Translations under genes and position numbers: made by a program
Shown here: positions 16,908 to 26,048 of the stretch, in pieces
Layout of the letters: the number at the start of each line of letters is the position of its first letter
How positions within the stretch are numbered: the first letter of the stretch is position 1
Assembly: GCA_030428945.1 (NCBI GenBank)
Contig: JAUIEC010000002.1
Span: 62,001-126,000, forward strand
Origin: Phycisphaerae bacterium
Lineage (GTDB): Bacteria; Planctomycetota; Phycisphaerae; UBA1845; Fen-1342
Reading direction: 5' to 3'
Length of the DNA: 64,000 nt
Notes under the pieces: model-generated
What the model was told of the DNA's origin: nothing
Databases searched by the model: none
The model's input: the letters and a program-made list of their open reading frames with translations, nothing else

Positions 16908-18118
16908 TGGGCGTTTTCAACTACCAGGCCCTGGACCCACGGCAACAAGCCTCAAACGGCACGATTTCTGCTGACTCGCCGGCGATGGCGCGTCAGTCTC
17001 TGCGGGACCGTGGCCTGACCATTACGAATCTCAGCGAAGCCAAGTCCGGCGACGGTGTGCCCTTCGCAAAGCTCTTTCGCCGCAGCGGCGGCTCTGCCGA
17101 GCAGCTGCCGGAGCTGTGGCGTAATCTGGCCGTCTTGCTCGATGCGGGCGTGCCCCTGGCGGGCGCCCTTGAAGTCTGCCTCCGGCAACAGGCCGGCGGG
17201 ATCCAGGTGCTGGTGCGGCAGCTCCACGAAAGCGTCCAGAGTGGGCAGAGTTTTGCGGATGCTGTCGCACGGCACCAGACCTGGGTCGATGATCTGACGA
17301 TCGCGATCATTCGGGTTGGAGAACACTCCGGAACCCTGGCAGCTTCGCTGGCCGAACTGGCCGATTTTCAGTCGCGACGCCAGGCGGTCTCTTCGAAGCT
17401 GAAGACTGCTTTCATCTATCCCGCGATCCTGTCGATTGTCGGCATCGCAGTGGTCATTTTTCTGATGACGTTCGTTGTGCCCCAGTTGGTCGAGGTACTT
17501 GTCTCGGCGGACCGGGCGCTACCCACGCCCACACGCATTCTCCAGTGGATCAGCGATCTGCTCCTGCAGCACGGTTTCCTGCTTGGGGCCGGGATTGCGG
17601 CGTCCCTCGTCGGCGTTTTCTTTGCCGTTCGCACAGATCGTGGACAGAGATTTTTCGAGCATCTCCAGCTTAGCACTCCGGTATTGGGCGAGTTGATCCG
17701 CAAGTCATGGGTCTCGCGCATCAGCCTGATGCTGGCGACGATGCTGCGGACGGATGTCAGGTTCAATGACGCGGTCCGCCTGATTCGCGAGGGGCTGCCG
17801 CACAAGCTCTACGCCGATGAGCTCCGCAAGATCGAAGCCGCCATCGAAGCAGGATCAGACATTGCGGGTCCGCTCCAGGGCAGCCGCTTGATGCCACCGC
17901 TGGTCGTTCAACTACTCGCGGTCGGCCAGGAGAGCGGCGAACTTCCCAAGATGCTCGAACAGGTGCGCCGCAGCTACGAAAAGGAAGTTCAGATCGCGCT
18001 GAGCCGCTTCATTGCCGTGCTGGAGCCGGCCCTGATCCTCTTGCTGGCTGTCGTGATTGGGTTTGTCGTCTTCGCCACAGTCCTGCCAATCCTGGAAACC
18101 ACGAGGATGGTCACATGA
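16907..18118 (+). CDS. gspF: Type II secretion platform protein GspF
   Basis: The 403-residue inner-membrane platform protein has two T2SSF domains (about residues 60-190 and 270-390) with three long hydrophobic helices, including AIVVIFLMTFVVPQLVEVL and the C-terminal ALILLLAVVIGFVVFATVLP. I chose the ATG at 16907, which overlaps the gspE stop as TGATG, instead of an in-frame ATG 15 bp upstream inside gspE. GspF contacts GspE and GspL and helps add pseudopilin subunits. Confidence 0.94.
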   Translation: MGVFNYQALDPRQQASNGTISADSPAMARQSLRDRGLTITNLSEAKSGDGVPFAKLFRRSGGSAEQLPELWRNLAVLLDAGVPLAGALEVCLRQQAGGIQVLVRQLHESVQSGQSFADAVARHQTWVDDLTIAIIRVGEHSGTLAASLAELADFQSRRQAVSSKLKTAFIYPAILSIVGIAVVIFLMTFVVPQLVEVLVSADRALPTPTRILQWISDLLLQHGFLLGAGIAASLVGVFFAVRTDRGQRFFEHLQLSTPVLGELIRKSWVSRISLMLATMLRTDVRFNDAVRLIREGLPHKLYADELRKIEAAIEAGSDIAGPLQGSRLMPPLVVQLLAVGQESGELPKMLEQVRRSYEKEVQIALSRFIAVLEPALILLLAVVIGFVVFATVLPILETTRMVT

Positions 18119-18531
18119 GTACTCTGACAAGCCGAAGAGGCATGACACTGGTCGAGATCATGGTTGTGGTGGTGATCCTGGGAGTCCTGGCAACTACCGC
18201 GACGGTCGCCGTGCGCGACTACCTCGTTTCCGGCAAAAAGAACGCGGCCAAGCAGGAATTGAGCCAGATCATGTCAGCCCTGGAACTCTTCTACCTTGAG
18301 CAGGATCGCTACCCGAGCAACGAAGAGGGTCTCGCAGCGCTGACCGAGCGCACCGATGCCCACCCGGATGGACTGCTGCGCGGCGGCGATCTGAAAGACC
18401 CGTGGAACAAGCCCTACGAGTACGTCTATCCCGGTCTGAACGGTACCTACGACCTGATTTGCTATGGCGCGGACGGACTTGAAGGGGGAACGGGTGGCGC
18501 GGCTGACCTGGTCAGCTGGGAACTGAAATGA
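18115..18531 (+). CDS. gspG: Major pseudopilin GspG
   Basis: The 138-residue protein has the canonical prepilin start RRG-MTLVEIMVVVVILGVLA, with Gly at -1 and Glu at +5. It ends in the GspG-type C-terminal domain (Y-P-x-x-E-E-G-L-A-A-L, D-P-W-N-K-P-Y-x-Y-x-Y-P-G and D-x-x-x-Y-G-A-D-G), which includes the calcium-binding loop of the family. It is the main subunit of the pseudopilus. Its start overlaps the gspF stop as ATGA. Confidence 0.96.
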   Translation: MSTLTSRRGMTLVEIMVVVVILGVLATTATVAVRDYLVSGKKNAAKQELSQIMSALELFYLEQDRYPSNEEGLAALTERTDAHPDGLLRGGDLKDPWNKPYEYVYPGLNGTYDLICYGADGLEGGTGGAADLVSWELK

Positions 18532-19010
18532 ACCGTTCCGCGTTCACGCTGCTTGAGGTCCTCGTTGCCGCTGCCCTGATTGGTCTGGCCGCGACGACTG
18601 TCACGCTCGGGATGCGCGGATTGAGCACCACGGCACGACTGCGGGCAGCAGTCAGCACCATTGAGGACCAAATGGATCGCGGGCGATTCCTCGCACGAAC
18701 AAGCGGCATGCCCGCCTGGTTGGAGTTCGACCGAGACCAGAGCCGCATGCGGATCCGGGGCGCAACCAGAACCTTGGATTGGCGCAGCATCGGCCGCGTC
18801 ACGATCCGTTCGGTCGAGGATCAGCATGGAATCAAAGCCCAGGGCATCCGTATCAACCCCGTTCCGCTAGGCCGTGCCTGGGCCGTTGAGCTGGCCGCCG
18901 GCGAACGCGTGCTGGCACTGGCGTTCTCCGGTCAGCGATGCTCCGCGACGCACCTTGACGTCACGATCTCGGAACTGGACTGGACGGCCATAGCAGAGGC
19001 TTGTCAATGA
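18528..19010 (+). CDS. gspH: Minor pseudopilin GspH-like
   Basis: The 160-residue protein begins MNRSA-FTLLEVLVAAALIGLAATTV, a prepilin-type helix with Glu at +5. The residue before the cleavage site is Ala, where nearly all family members have Gly. The body fits a minor pseudopilin of the GspH type (small beta-rich domain, L-E-F-D and L-A-F-S-G strands). The assignment to H rests mainly on position directly after gspG. Starts and stops overlap with both neighbours as ATGA. Confidence 0.85.
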   Translation: MNRSAFTLLEVLVAAALIGLAATTVTLGMRGLSTTARLRAAVSTIEDQMDRGRFLARTSGMPAWLEFDRDQSRMRIRGATRTLDWRSIGRVTIRSVEDQHGIKAQGIRINPVPLGRAWAVELAAGERVLALAFSGQRCSATHLDVTISELDWTAIAEACQ

Positions 19011-19378
19011 GACGCGCTGGCATGCTGCTGCTGGAGGTGATCGTTGCACTAGCGCTGCTGGCCAGTCTCGGAGTGGCGATTGTCCGCATCCAGATGCAAG
19101 CCACGCATCAATACCGCGTGGCGCAGCGTCTTGATACCGCAGTAGCGCGTACCCGGGACCTGCTCTGGCAGTGGAGCGACAATGGGGTGGCCGTCACGAT
19201 CCCCGCATCAGGCGCGATCTCGGAGACCATGTCCTGGCGACGGGTGGTCCGGCCAACCCGCGTCACGTTCGGCGTTCTGGCCACGGAGATCACAGTTCGC
19301 GTGTTTCACACCGCACCTGAGCAGGATCCGATCGAAATCTACCAGGTCGCCTGGCTGCTTCCGGATACACGCTCATGA
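19007..19378 (+). CDS. gspI: Minor pseudopilin GspI-like
   Basis: The 123-residue product starts MRRAG-MLLLEVIVALALLASLGVAIV, a prepilin signal with Gly at -1 and Glu at +5. Its short soluble domain contains the W-R-R-V-V-R and I-T-V-R-V strands expected in GspI. I used the ATG at 19007, which overlaps the previous stop codon, not the TTG 6 bp before it. GspI nucleates the pseudopilus tip complex with J and K. Confidence 0.85.
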   Translation: MRRAGMLLLEVIVALALLASLGVAIVRIQMQATHQYRVAQRLDTAVARTRDLLWQWSDNGVAVTIPASGAISETMSWRRVVRPTRVTFGVLATEITVRVFHTAPEQDPIEIYQVAWLLPDTRS

Positions 19379-19929
19379 GAGTTCGAGCAACGACACTCAT
19401 TGAAGTGATTGTGGCGCTGGCCCTTGGCCTGCTGCTGGTGATGACTGTGCAGTCGCTTGCGGTCTCCGCCCATCGCACGCACACCATCCTCTCAGAACGA
19501 ATCGCGACCACAAGAAGTACTCGCGTCATCGAGGAGGTCCTGCGATACGACCTGAGCAATCTGGCCGCACCGGTCGGCGTCGAGATCAGAGACGGTCGAT
19601 TGACCATCGGCAGCCTGCTCAGGCTGAGTTCCGAAAGGCAGGCGGCCCGGGAGCGGGCCTCGGTCACCTACGCCCTGGAGGAAGGTGCCCTCGTTCGCCT
19701 GGAACGAGAAAGCACCAAAGAGGACGCGTTTGTTGCGCGAGTTGTCGTCGCGGGTGACATCAGTCGATTCGAGGCTCTTGTACACGACGGGCAGGCTTGG
19801 CGTGCGACCTGGCCGACACAGGTTCCGCGTGCCGTTCGGGCGATCCGGGTCATCGTCACCGATGCAAAGCGGACACATGCCGTGACCGTGCCCATCTCAC
19901 CGATCAAGTGGAGTCGGCACGATGGCTAG
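19375..19929 (+). CDS. gspJ: Minor pseudopilin GspJ-like
   Basis: The 184-residue product starts MRVRA-TTLIEVIVALALGLLLVMTV, again with Ala in place of Gly at -1 but with Glu at +5. The longer soluble domain has the V-T-Y-A-L-E-E-G-A-L-V-R-L-E-R strand pair typical of GspJ, where the subunit writes its difference from GspI. Its start overlaps gspI as ATGA and its end overlaps gspK by 8 bp. Confidence 0.85.
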   Translation: MRVRATTLIEVIVALALGLLLVMTVQSLAVSAHRTHTILSERIATTRSTRVIEEVLRYDLSNLAAPVGVEIRDGRLTIGSLLRLSSERQAARERASVTYALEEGALVRLERESTKEDAFVARVVVAGDISRFEALVHDGQAWRATWPTQVPRAVRAIRVIVTDAKRTHAVTVPISPIKWSRHDG

Positions 19930-20752
19930 GCAGTCAAAGAGACGCGCTGCGATGCTTGCGTTGGTACTGGCAACACTGGCCCTCTCGATCACGCTCGTGG
20001 CGCCGCTGGCGATGCGCACCGGAACAACAGCGATCGAGGCCAGCCGTGACGCGGGACTCTGCCGGCACGAGCTTGCGGTCGACTCAGTTGTGCTGGTGCT
20101 TCCCAACTTACTTGCGAAGGACCGCGACCTGAAGTCTCGGCTAGACCGCATGAACGCAGCGGAATTGCGCCTGGAGATCGGCCAGGTTCGCGTCAATGTG
20201 GTCATACAGGACGATTCCGCGAAGCTGCCGCTAGCCGCACTGCGTCGACCAGACAAGGGCCCGGCGGAACCGCTTAATCGCCTGCTGGCGAATCTCGGAC
20301 ATGAGATCCGAGCGCGGAGCGCCAACGCAACTGCCTTGCACCGTTACTTGCAAACCGGCTGTCTCGAGGACTGCCTCGATCGACCGAGCGATCGGCAGGT
20401 GTACACGGCCGAAAACGCGTTCGCAAAGTTCGTCACTCCGCTGACCGGACGAATCAACTTCAAGAGAGCAAGCCTGCCAGCACTTGTCGCCGCCCTGGAT
20501 GATGCCGAACCGGGTCTTGCCCAGCAGGTCATCAACGTGCGCAGCCGCGCTGACTCAGTGGCTGAGCTGCACGACCAACTCGACTTGACGGAGCCTGCCG
20601 CAAACCGAATCAGCACGCTGCTCACGCACGAAACCACAAGGTATAGCCTGCTGATCGAAACGACGGTTGGCGACCGCAGCAACTGGTCTTACCTGATCTG
20701 CACCAACGAGGATCCCGCGACCGTGCTGGCTCGCTGGCAGGTGCATCCATGA
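19922..20752 (+). CDS. gspK: Minor pseudopilin GspK-like
   Basis: The 276-residue product starts MARQSKRRA-AMLALVLATLALSITLV. As in known GspK proteins, the Glu at +5 is missing. The large domain (about residues 60-260) is mostly helical with helix-hairpin-helix-like repeats (L-P-A-L-V-A-A-L-D-D-A and L-T-E-P-A-A-N-R-I-S), which is the GspK plan. GspK caps the pseudopilus tip. The gene overlaps gspC as ATGA. Confidence 0.85.
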   Translation: MARQSKRRAAMLALVLATLALSITLVAPLAMRTGTTAIEASRDAGLCRHELAVDSVVLVLPNLLAKDRDLKSRLDRMNAAELRLEIGQVRVNVVIQDDSAKLPLAALRRPDKGPAEPLNRLLANLGHEIRARSANATALHRYLQTGCLEDCLDRPSDRQVYTAENAFAKFVTPLTGRINFKRASLPALVAALDDAEPGLAQQVINVRSRADSVAELHDQLDLTEPAANRISTLLTHETTRYSLLIETTVGDRSNWSYLICTNEDPATVLARWQVHP

Positions 20753-21213
20753 GCCCGGCGCTGCGATTTCTGATCCTCACGCTGCTCGGCGGCTGGGTCG
20801 CGTGGCAGGCGTTTGCGCTCTGCCGACCTCTGACGCCATGGCGACCGCCGGCCATGAACGTCGCCGAGTCTCCGCCGGAGACTTTGGCTTCAGCCGCGCT
20901 GGCACTGCCTGATCTGGCAGTCATCTGGGAACGCGACCTCCACCAACCGGTCGTCGATCCTCCCAAAGTGGCGAAGCCGAAACGCAAACCGCCGCCACCA
21001 CCATCGGTGCGGCTGATCGGGACCGTAATCGAGGCCGAGCGGGCGTTCGGGATCTTCGAGGAGCGTGGAACCGTCCAAATCAAGGCGATCGGAGAATCAA
21101 TCGGCGACTACCAGATCATCCTGGTTGAACGTGGACGGGCCGTGATCAAGGCCGGCGACCGCGAGGTCGAAATCCACGTTCCATGGCACGAGCGACTCGG
21201 CGATGGCCCGTGA
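20749..21213 (+). CDS. gspC: GspC-like inner-membrane protein
   Basis: The 154-residue protein has one N-terminal membrane helix (about residues 5-25), a periplasmic Pro-rich linker with KPPPPP, and an HR-type beta domain at about 85-150 (VRLIGTVIEAERAFGIFEE, then I-K-x-G-E-x-I-G-D-Y-x-I). This is the part of GspC that contacts the secretin. No PDZ domain follows, so it is a short version of the family. It overlaps the gspL start by 11 bp. Confidence 0.8.
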   Translation: MSPALRFLILTLLGGWVAWQAFALCRPLTPWRPPAMNVAESPPETLASAALALPDLAVIWERDLHQPVVDPPKVAKPKRKPPPPPSVRLIGTVIEAERAFGIFEERGTVQIKAIGESIGDYQIILVERGRAVIKAGDREVEIHVPWHERLGDGP

Positions 21214-22444
21214 ACTCACGATACGAGTCTTCGACCGCATGCTTGAGATCACTCGTGGTGATCAAACCGAGCGCGTCAACCTGAAGGCTGACAGCGCCCC
21301 CAGCCAGCCATCGGAAGCACTTGCTGAAGCGATCGGTGAGGCAATAGGTGGCCCAACCAGCGCAGCGCTTCTGGTCCCAGCCCGCTGGTGCTATGTGCAC
21401 CAACTGACGCTGCCCCAGCGACGACCGTCGCACGAGACGCTCCGTTTCGCGTTCGAGGAGTTCCTTCCGGTTGACATCGAACAATTGACCTGCGACTTCC
21501 TGCCGATCGGAAAAACCGACTACCTCGCCTTTGGCATCGAGCACGCAGCATTCAAGCCCTTCCTTGAGCAATTGGCGGCCCGCGGTTGCGACGTACGGTC
21601 CATCTCACTTGCGCTTCCAGCCGGAGACTCCGACCTGGTCTGGTGTGATCGAGATCACTTCGTCCAGACAACCCGGCAGGGACAGCAGCTCAAGTCTATC
21701 CGCGTAGCTCGGCTATCCTGCAACGGCTTGCCACCGCAGGCGGCGCAGCTCCAACGTCATCTCAATGGCGATCTCTCCGGGGCAGGAGTCACGACCATTG
21801 GAGGTGCGCTCGAAGCGCCGGAATTGACCGAAATCGCTGAAGCGCTGAGCGGAGTGTCGATCGACCAGAACCAACCGGAAGTGCCGTTGCCAGTCAACCT
21901 GTGTCGCGGATCGTTGGTATCAGCATCCGCCGCCCAGCGGCGGCATGAACAACTCCGTAACCTGCTCATCGGAATCTGTCTGCTGCTGCTTCCGTTGATC
22001 CCAGCGTTGCTGATTCAACGGGCTAGTCTGCGTGGCCGACTTCATGCGCTGACCGACTGGCAGCGTGATCGCTATACCGAAGTCTTCCCGAATCAGTCGC
22101 CTCCCGCCGGTATCGCACGCCGGGTTGCTTCGGAACGCAAGCGCCTCGAGGCACTGACGATGTCCGATTCAACCACAGAAGCCAGGCCAGCCCTGCTTCA
22201 TATTCTTCGTGACGTAGTCGCATCAATCCCGAAACGCCTCAACGTCAACGTGCAAGAGCTGAGGCTGGACAGTACCTCCGTCCTGGTCCGCGGGCTTGTC
22301 AGAGATCACGGCGCCGCTGAGCGAATCGCTCAGGGCATCGATGCCCTTGAGGGCCTCTCCTGCCCAGGTCCGCGAACAGACCGAGCGAAGACTGGCGGCG
22401 TCCAGTTCTCCCTTCATGCTATCCCGCAACCGAGAGAGCCATGA
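21203..22444 (+). CDS. gspL: GspL-like assembly platform protein
   Basis: The 413-residue protein has an actin-like cytoplasmic domain (about residues 1-230, with P-A-R-W-C-Y-V-H-Q-L-T-L-P and F-A-F-E-E-F-L-P-V-D-I-E), one membrane helix at about 252-270 (LLIGICLLLLPLIPALLI) and a small periplasmic ferredoxin-like domain. This is the GspL order. It anchors the GspE ATPase to the membrane. The start overlaps gspC by 11 bp and the stop overlaps gspM as ATGA. Confidence 0.87.
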   Translation: MARELTIRVFDRMLEITRGDQTERVNLKADSAPSQPSEALAEAIGEAIGGPTSAALLVPARWCYVHQLTLPQRRPSHETLRFAFEEFLPVDIEQLTCDFLPIGKTDYLAFGIEHAAFKPFLEQLAARGCDVRSISLALPAGDSDLVWCDRDHFVQTTRQGQQLKSIRVARLSCNGLPPQAAQLQRHLNGDLSGAGVTTIGGALEAPELTEIAEALSGVSIDQNQPEVPLPVNLCRGSLVSASAAQRRHEQLRNLLIGICLLLLPLIPALLIQRASLRGRLHALTDWQRDRYTEVFPNQSPPAGIARRVASERKRLEALTMSDSTTEARPALLHILRDVVASIPKRLNVNVQELRLDSTSVLVRGLVRDHGAAERIAQGIDALEGLSCPGPRTDRAKTGGVQFSLHAIPQPREP

Positions 22445-22989
22445 GCACAACCAACCAGGCACCAATCCGGCAGACCCGGATCGCAACGGCCGCGCTGCTC
22501 ACCGTGGGCCTCGTGATCGGACTGCTATGGAGCTCAAACCAGCAGCTTCAGGCGGCGGTCTCCAACCAAGCCGCTGCAACCACCCAGCTTGCGCGCGACC
22601 TGCTTGCCATCGAGAGATTGCAGATCAAGCCTCACGTTGCAAGTGAGTTCGACATGCCGCAGGCCGATGTTATGGCCCGGATCCAGGCTGCCATGACTGC
22701 AGCCAACATCCCGAGTAATGCGCTCGCCAGCTCCGTACCGCAGGCCCCACGCCGCTTGAACAAGAGCAGCCTGCTCGAAGTAACCCAGCGGCTGTCCTTC
22801 GAGAACGTCAGACTTGAAGGACTGATGCGTTTCCTGTTCCAGGTCACTGCCGACAATCCCGGCTTCGAAATCAGCACGATTGCACTGCGGCCGACCACAG
22901 AGGCACGCTACAACGCAGACATCGGCATCTCGCACTTCTTCGTGCGTGAAGACGCAACTACGCGCAAATCGCCCGGAGCACAGCCATGA
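22441..22989 (+). CDS. gspM: GspM-like assembly platform protein
   Basis: The 182-residue protein has one N-terminal membrane helix (about residues 15-32), a short coiled stretch, and a C-terminal ferredoxin-like domain (V-T-Q-R-L-S-F-E-N-V-R-L-E-G-L-M-R-F-L and P-G-F-E-I-S-T-I-A-L-R-P) typical of GspM and PilO. Sequence similarity in this family is low, so the call leans on topology and position after gspL. Its stop overlaps the following response regulator as ATGA. Confidence 0.8.
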   Translation: MSTTNQAPIRQTRIATAALLTVGLVIGLLWSSNQQLQAAVSNQAAATTQLARDLLAIERLQIKPHVASEFDMPQADVMARIQAAMTAANIPSNALASSVPQAPRRLNKSSLLEVTQRLSFENVRLEGLMRFLFQVTADNPGFEISTIALRPTTEARYNADIGISHFFVREDATTRKSPGAQP

Positions 22990-23417
22990 TCAGCCACCGC
23001 CCACTTCGAGTCCTGCTGATTGAAGATGACGAAGACCATGCCGACCTCGCAGAGGCAGCCGTCGCAGATTGTCGGCACCAGACTGAACTTGAGCGGGCAA
23101 CCAGCGGTGAACAGGCCCTGGAATTGCTGCAGACCAGCACCTTCGACCTGTTGCTGCTGGATCTGCACCTCCCCCGGCTCTCAGGACGCGAGCTGCTGGC
23201 GAAGATCAAATCCGACACGCGGCTGCAAGACACGCCGATCGTCGTCTTGAGCGCCTCGCAGTACCTGGACGAACAATGGCGTGACTGCCGCCCGCCGCGC
23301 ACCTGTTACGTCGAGAAACCGATCACAGCCCAGCAACTCGACACCGTCATACAGATGGTCGAGCACTTCTGGTTTGCGATCAAGAATCAGACTCCGGGAA
23401 TCGAGACGCCTTCGTGA
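22986..23417 (+). CDS. Single-domain response regulator
   Basis: The 143-residue protein is a lone receiver domain without an output domain. The acidic pair lies in I-E-D-D-E-D-H (residues 12-18), the phosphoacceptor is Asp59 in L-L-L-L-D-L-H-L-P, and the conserved Lys is in Y-V-E-K-P-I. It belongs to the Rcp1/CheY-like class that pairs with phytochrome-type kinases. It overlaps both gspM and the following kinase gene (GTGA), so it is translated with the secretion operon. Confidence 0.93.
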   Translation: MISHRPLRVLLIEDDEDHADLAEAAVADCRHQTELERATSGEQALELLQTSTFDLLLLDLHLPRLSGRELLAKIKSDTRLQDTPIVVLSASQYLDEQWRDCRPPRTCYVEKPITAQQLDTVIQMVEHFWFAIKNQTPGIETPS

Positions 23418-25030
23418 AACACGGCAACATCAACGTAATCGGGTTGGTCGCGTCAGTGGCAGTGATCTGCCTGGCACCCTCACTCATCAGCCTGCTGGGA
23501 TGGGACCGCTTGTTTGACGCCAGTAACCACCCACGCGGCGGTTACATCCACAGCGTTCTGGAATGGACCGCGTTCTGCACGTCCATCTTCATCGTGATCC
23601 TCGCGCTGCTGCACTACCGCATTCGCCATGACCCGGCTATCGCCGTCATCGGGCTGGCCATCTTTTGGGCCGGGTGCATGGATGCAGCCCACATACTTGG
23701 ATCCGACGGTCTCTTCGTGGCTCCGCATGCAGACCTGGCCCCGTTCACATGGGCAGCCGCCCGTACGTTCAGTGCCACCGCCCTGCTGGCAGGAGCGGCG
23801 TGCCTGATCGCGTGGCGGTCTCGCGTGAAGGTTCCACTGGGATACGTCATCGCGGTCGGTTTGATCCTCGGATGTGCCGGGAGCGGCGTTGTGTACTACA
23901 TCGCCACCGCTCCGCAGCTCCCGCAGACGATCTATCCAGAAAACTGGATCGTTCGTCCCTGGGACGCCGGAGCCCTTGTGCTCTTTGCGATCGGTGGGCT
24001 GATCGTGTTCCCGTGGCTGCATCGGCAACGCACAGACGTATTTTCTCTCGCACTCTGGCTCAGCGCAGCGCCCCAGGTCGCCGCACAACTGCACATGACG
24101 CTGGGCGCAGCTGCCCTCTACGACCATCACTTCAACATCGGGCACACACTCAAGATCGTCGCGTACCTGGTTCCTTTTGTCGGACTCGCCTCCGAGTACA
24201 TCGGCACCTACTGCGCGCTGAGCATTGAGAGCGAACGTCGGGCCCTTACCACCGCCCAGCTTGAGCGCGCCAATGTACTCCTGACGCAACGCACGGCCGA
24301 AATGGAGCAGTTTGCATACACGGTCTCGCATGATCTGAAATCCCCGCTCGTGACGATCCTCGGTTTTTCAACACACGTTACCGGAGCGATCGAACGCGGA
24401 GAGTCAAACCTCGCCCTCAAGCACATGGACCGCATTACCCGAGCGGCCCGGCGCATGTCGGAACTGATCGACGATCTGCTCGAACTCGGCCGCGTTGGCC
24501 GTGTTCGGTCGCGACTTGAGGCGGTTCCACTCGAAGAGTTGATCACCTCCGCCGTCGAATCATGCAGGCAACGGTTTCCGAACAGCGTGATGGAGATCGC
24601 CGTTCAGTCCAACCTGCCCACGATCACGGCCTACCGCGGTCGCCTGCAGCAGGTCTTTGAAAACCTGCTTTCGAACGCCGTCAAGTACGGCAGCGCAAAC
24701 CCGAATCCCCGTGTCGAAGTGCGTGCCTGGCATGGCAACGGCAGCTTGCAAGTGACCGTCAGCGATAACGGCCAGGGGATCGCAGCCGAGCATCATTCCC
24801 GGGTCTTTGAGTTGTTCCAGCGGCTGGAAAAGGACACGGCCGGCACCGGAATCGGCCTGGCAATCGTCAAGCGCATCGTCGAACTACACGAAGGAACGAT
24901 CAGCGTTGCCTCCGCCGAGGGAGAAGGCGCAACGTTCCGGATCACGCTCCCTGGCGCAGTTGTTGTCTCCAGTGACCTCGAAAGCGAGAGTACAAATGGT
25001 GTCCAGCTCAATCCACTTCCTGCTGGTTGA
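23414..25030 (+). CDS. Membrane sensor histidine kinase
   Basis: The 538-residue kinase starts at a GTG that overlaps the previous stop codon. Residues about 1-275 form seven or so membrane helices with the MASE3/MASE4-like pattern (C-M-D-A-A-H-I-L-G near residue 93 and T-W-A-A-A-R-T-F-S-A). A short coiled stretch leads to the H-box FAYTVSHDLKSPL with His306. The catalytic domain shows N-L-L-S-N-A-V-K-Y, D-N-G-Q-G-I and T-G-I-G-L-A-I-V-K-R. The ligand of the membrane sensor is unknown. It should phosphorylate one or both of the flanking receiver proteins. Confidence 0.92.
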   Translation: MKHGNINVIGLVASVAVICLAPSLISLLGWDRLFDASNHPRGGYIHSVLEWTAFCTSIFIVILALLHYRIRHDPAIAVIGLAIFWAGCMDAAHILGSDGLFVAPHADLAPFTWAAARTFSATALLAGAACLIAWRSRVKVPLGYVIAVGLILGCAGSGVVYYIATAPQLPQTIYPENWIVRPWDAGALVLFAIGGLIVFPWLHRQRTDVFSLALWLSAAPQVAAQLHMTLGAAALYDHHFNIGHTLKIVAYLVPFVGLASEYIGTYCALSIESERRALTTAQLERANVLLTQRTAEMEQFAYTVSHDLKSPLVTILGFSTHVTGAIERGESNLALKHMDRITRAARRMSELIDDLLELGRVGRVRSRLEAVPLEELITSAVESCRQRFPNSVMEIAVQSNLPTITAYRGRLQQVFENLLSNAVKYGSANPNPRVEVRAWHGNGSLQVTVSDNGQGIAAEHHSRVFELFQRLEKDTAGTGIGLAIVKRIVELHEGTISVASAEGEGATFRITLPGAVVVSSDLESESTNGVQLNPLPAG

Positions 25031-25427
25031 AGATGATGATGATCATGCAGCGCTGGTTGAAATGGCGCTCAGTGAAAACCGCGTCTCAAACACGCTGCAG
25101 CGGGTGACGGACGGCACCGAGGGACTCGCCTATGTCCGCGCCGAGGTGCCCTTTCAGGATCGCCAGCGACCTGACTTGATTCTGTTGGACCTCAATCTTC
25201 CTAAGCTGGACGGGCACGAACTCCTTGGGCAGCTCAAGGCTGATGAAGACTTGCGCGCCATTCCGGTCGTGATTCTGACAACCTCACAGGCCGAGATTGA
25301 CAAAGACCGAGCCTACCACAACCACGCCAACAGCTATCTGACCAAGCCGGTCGATGCCGATGCGTTTCAGGAGATGATCCAGGATTTGAAGCTGTATTGG
25401 GGGATCTGGAACCAGCGGCCGGCATAA
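24996..25427 (+). CDS. Second single-domain response regulator
   Basis: The 143-residue receiver domain has the acidic cluster V-E-D-D-D-D-H, the phosphoacceptor Asp65 in L-I-L-L-D-L-N-L-P-K and the Lys in Y-L-T-K-P-V. The start at 24996 lies inside the kinase gene with 35 bp of overlap, so the two are translationally linked. It is similar to the regulator before the kinase (both Rcp1-like) and probably arose by duplication. No output domain is present, so it should act by protein contact. Confidence 0.92.
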   Translation: MVSSSIHFLLVEDDDDHAALVEMALSENRVSNTLQRVTDGTEGLAYVRAEVPFQDRQRPDLILLDLNLPKLDGHELLGQLKADEDLRAIPVVILTTSQAEIDKDRAYHNHANSYLTKPVDADAFQEMIQDLKLYWGIWNQRPA

Positions 25428-26048
25428 CCAATCAGAGCGCGAACACCCGCGGCTAGTTCTTGAGCAACACGGAGTCAACACGGTGATAGCAAGATCCACC
25501 GACCGAAGGACCATACGAAGACAACGACGACTGGTGGGGTCTAACCCGCCCACTCCCCCACGGCATCACCGTTTCTTGACTGTTGGCTACCCCAGGTTCC
25601 GGGGAACAAGCCCGGCCGGGATTCATGCTCGCTTACCTTAACACCCCAGGATACAATAGCATGGCGGCTACCTTTGAGGGAGAAAGTCGCACGGCAGCTC
25701 GGACCTGCAAACGCCCTCCTCCGACTAAGCACTCCGGGCTGCCGCTTTCTTGCCGGACAGCGCAATCACATCATCTACATGTTCCCATACCCAGACCGGG
25801 CCAACGCGTGTATGCTTGGCGTCAGCAACCTGGAGGGGTAGCTGCGTGATGGCCTGGGGCCTGCTCGAGATTCCCCCGTTTCGTTCAGGTCGCCGGGCCA
25901 TCCTAAGAGATGCCAACAGTTGGCCCTAACTCCAATGTGTCGTATTGCAGCCATCCTGTTGAGACGACGTCGGCAGCCGATCACCGACTGCCGCTCGATG
26001 CACCTCGTTGGAGATGCGGAACTGCGCACAAGACCGATGTCTTGCATT
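25428..26048. other. Intergenic gap at element edge
   Basis: This 621 bp stretch separates the chromosome-like secretion operon from the first gene of the mobile region. No open frame here has convincing features. A minus-strand frame near 25725-25916 ends in a V-W-V-W-E-H-V-D-D-V-I-A-L stretch that could be the tail of a broken DNA-binding protein, but this is too weak to call. No tRNA or attachment core was recognised. The left end of the mobile region probably lies here. Confidence 0.5.
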
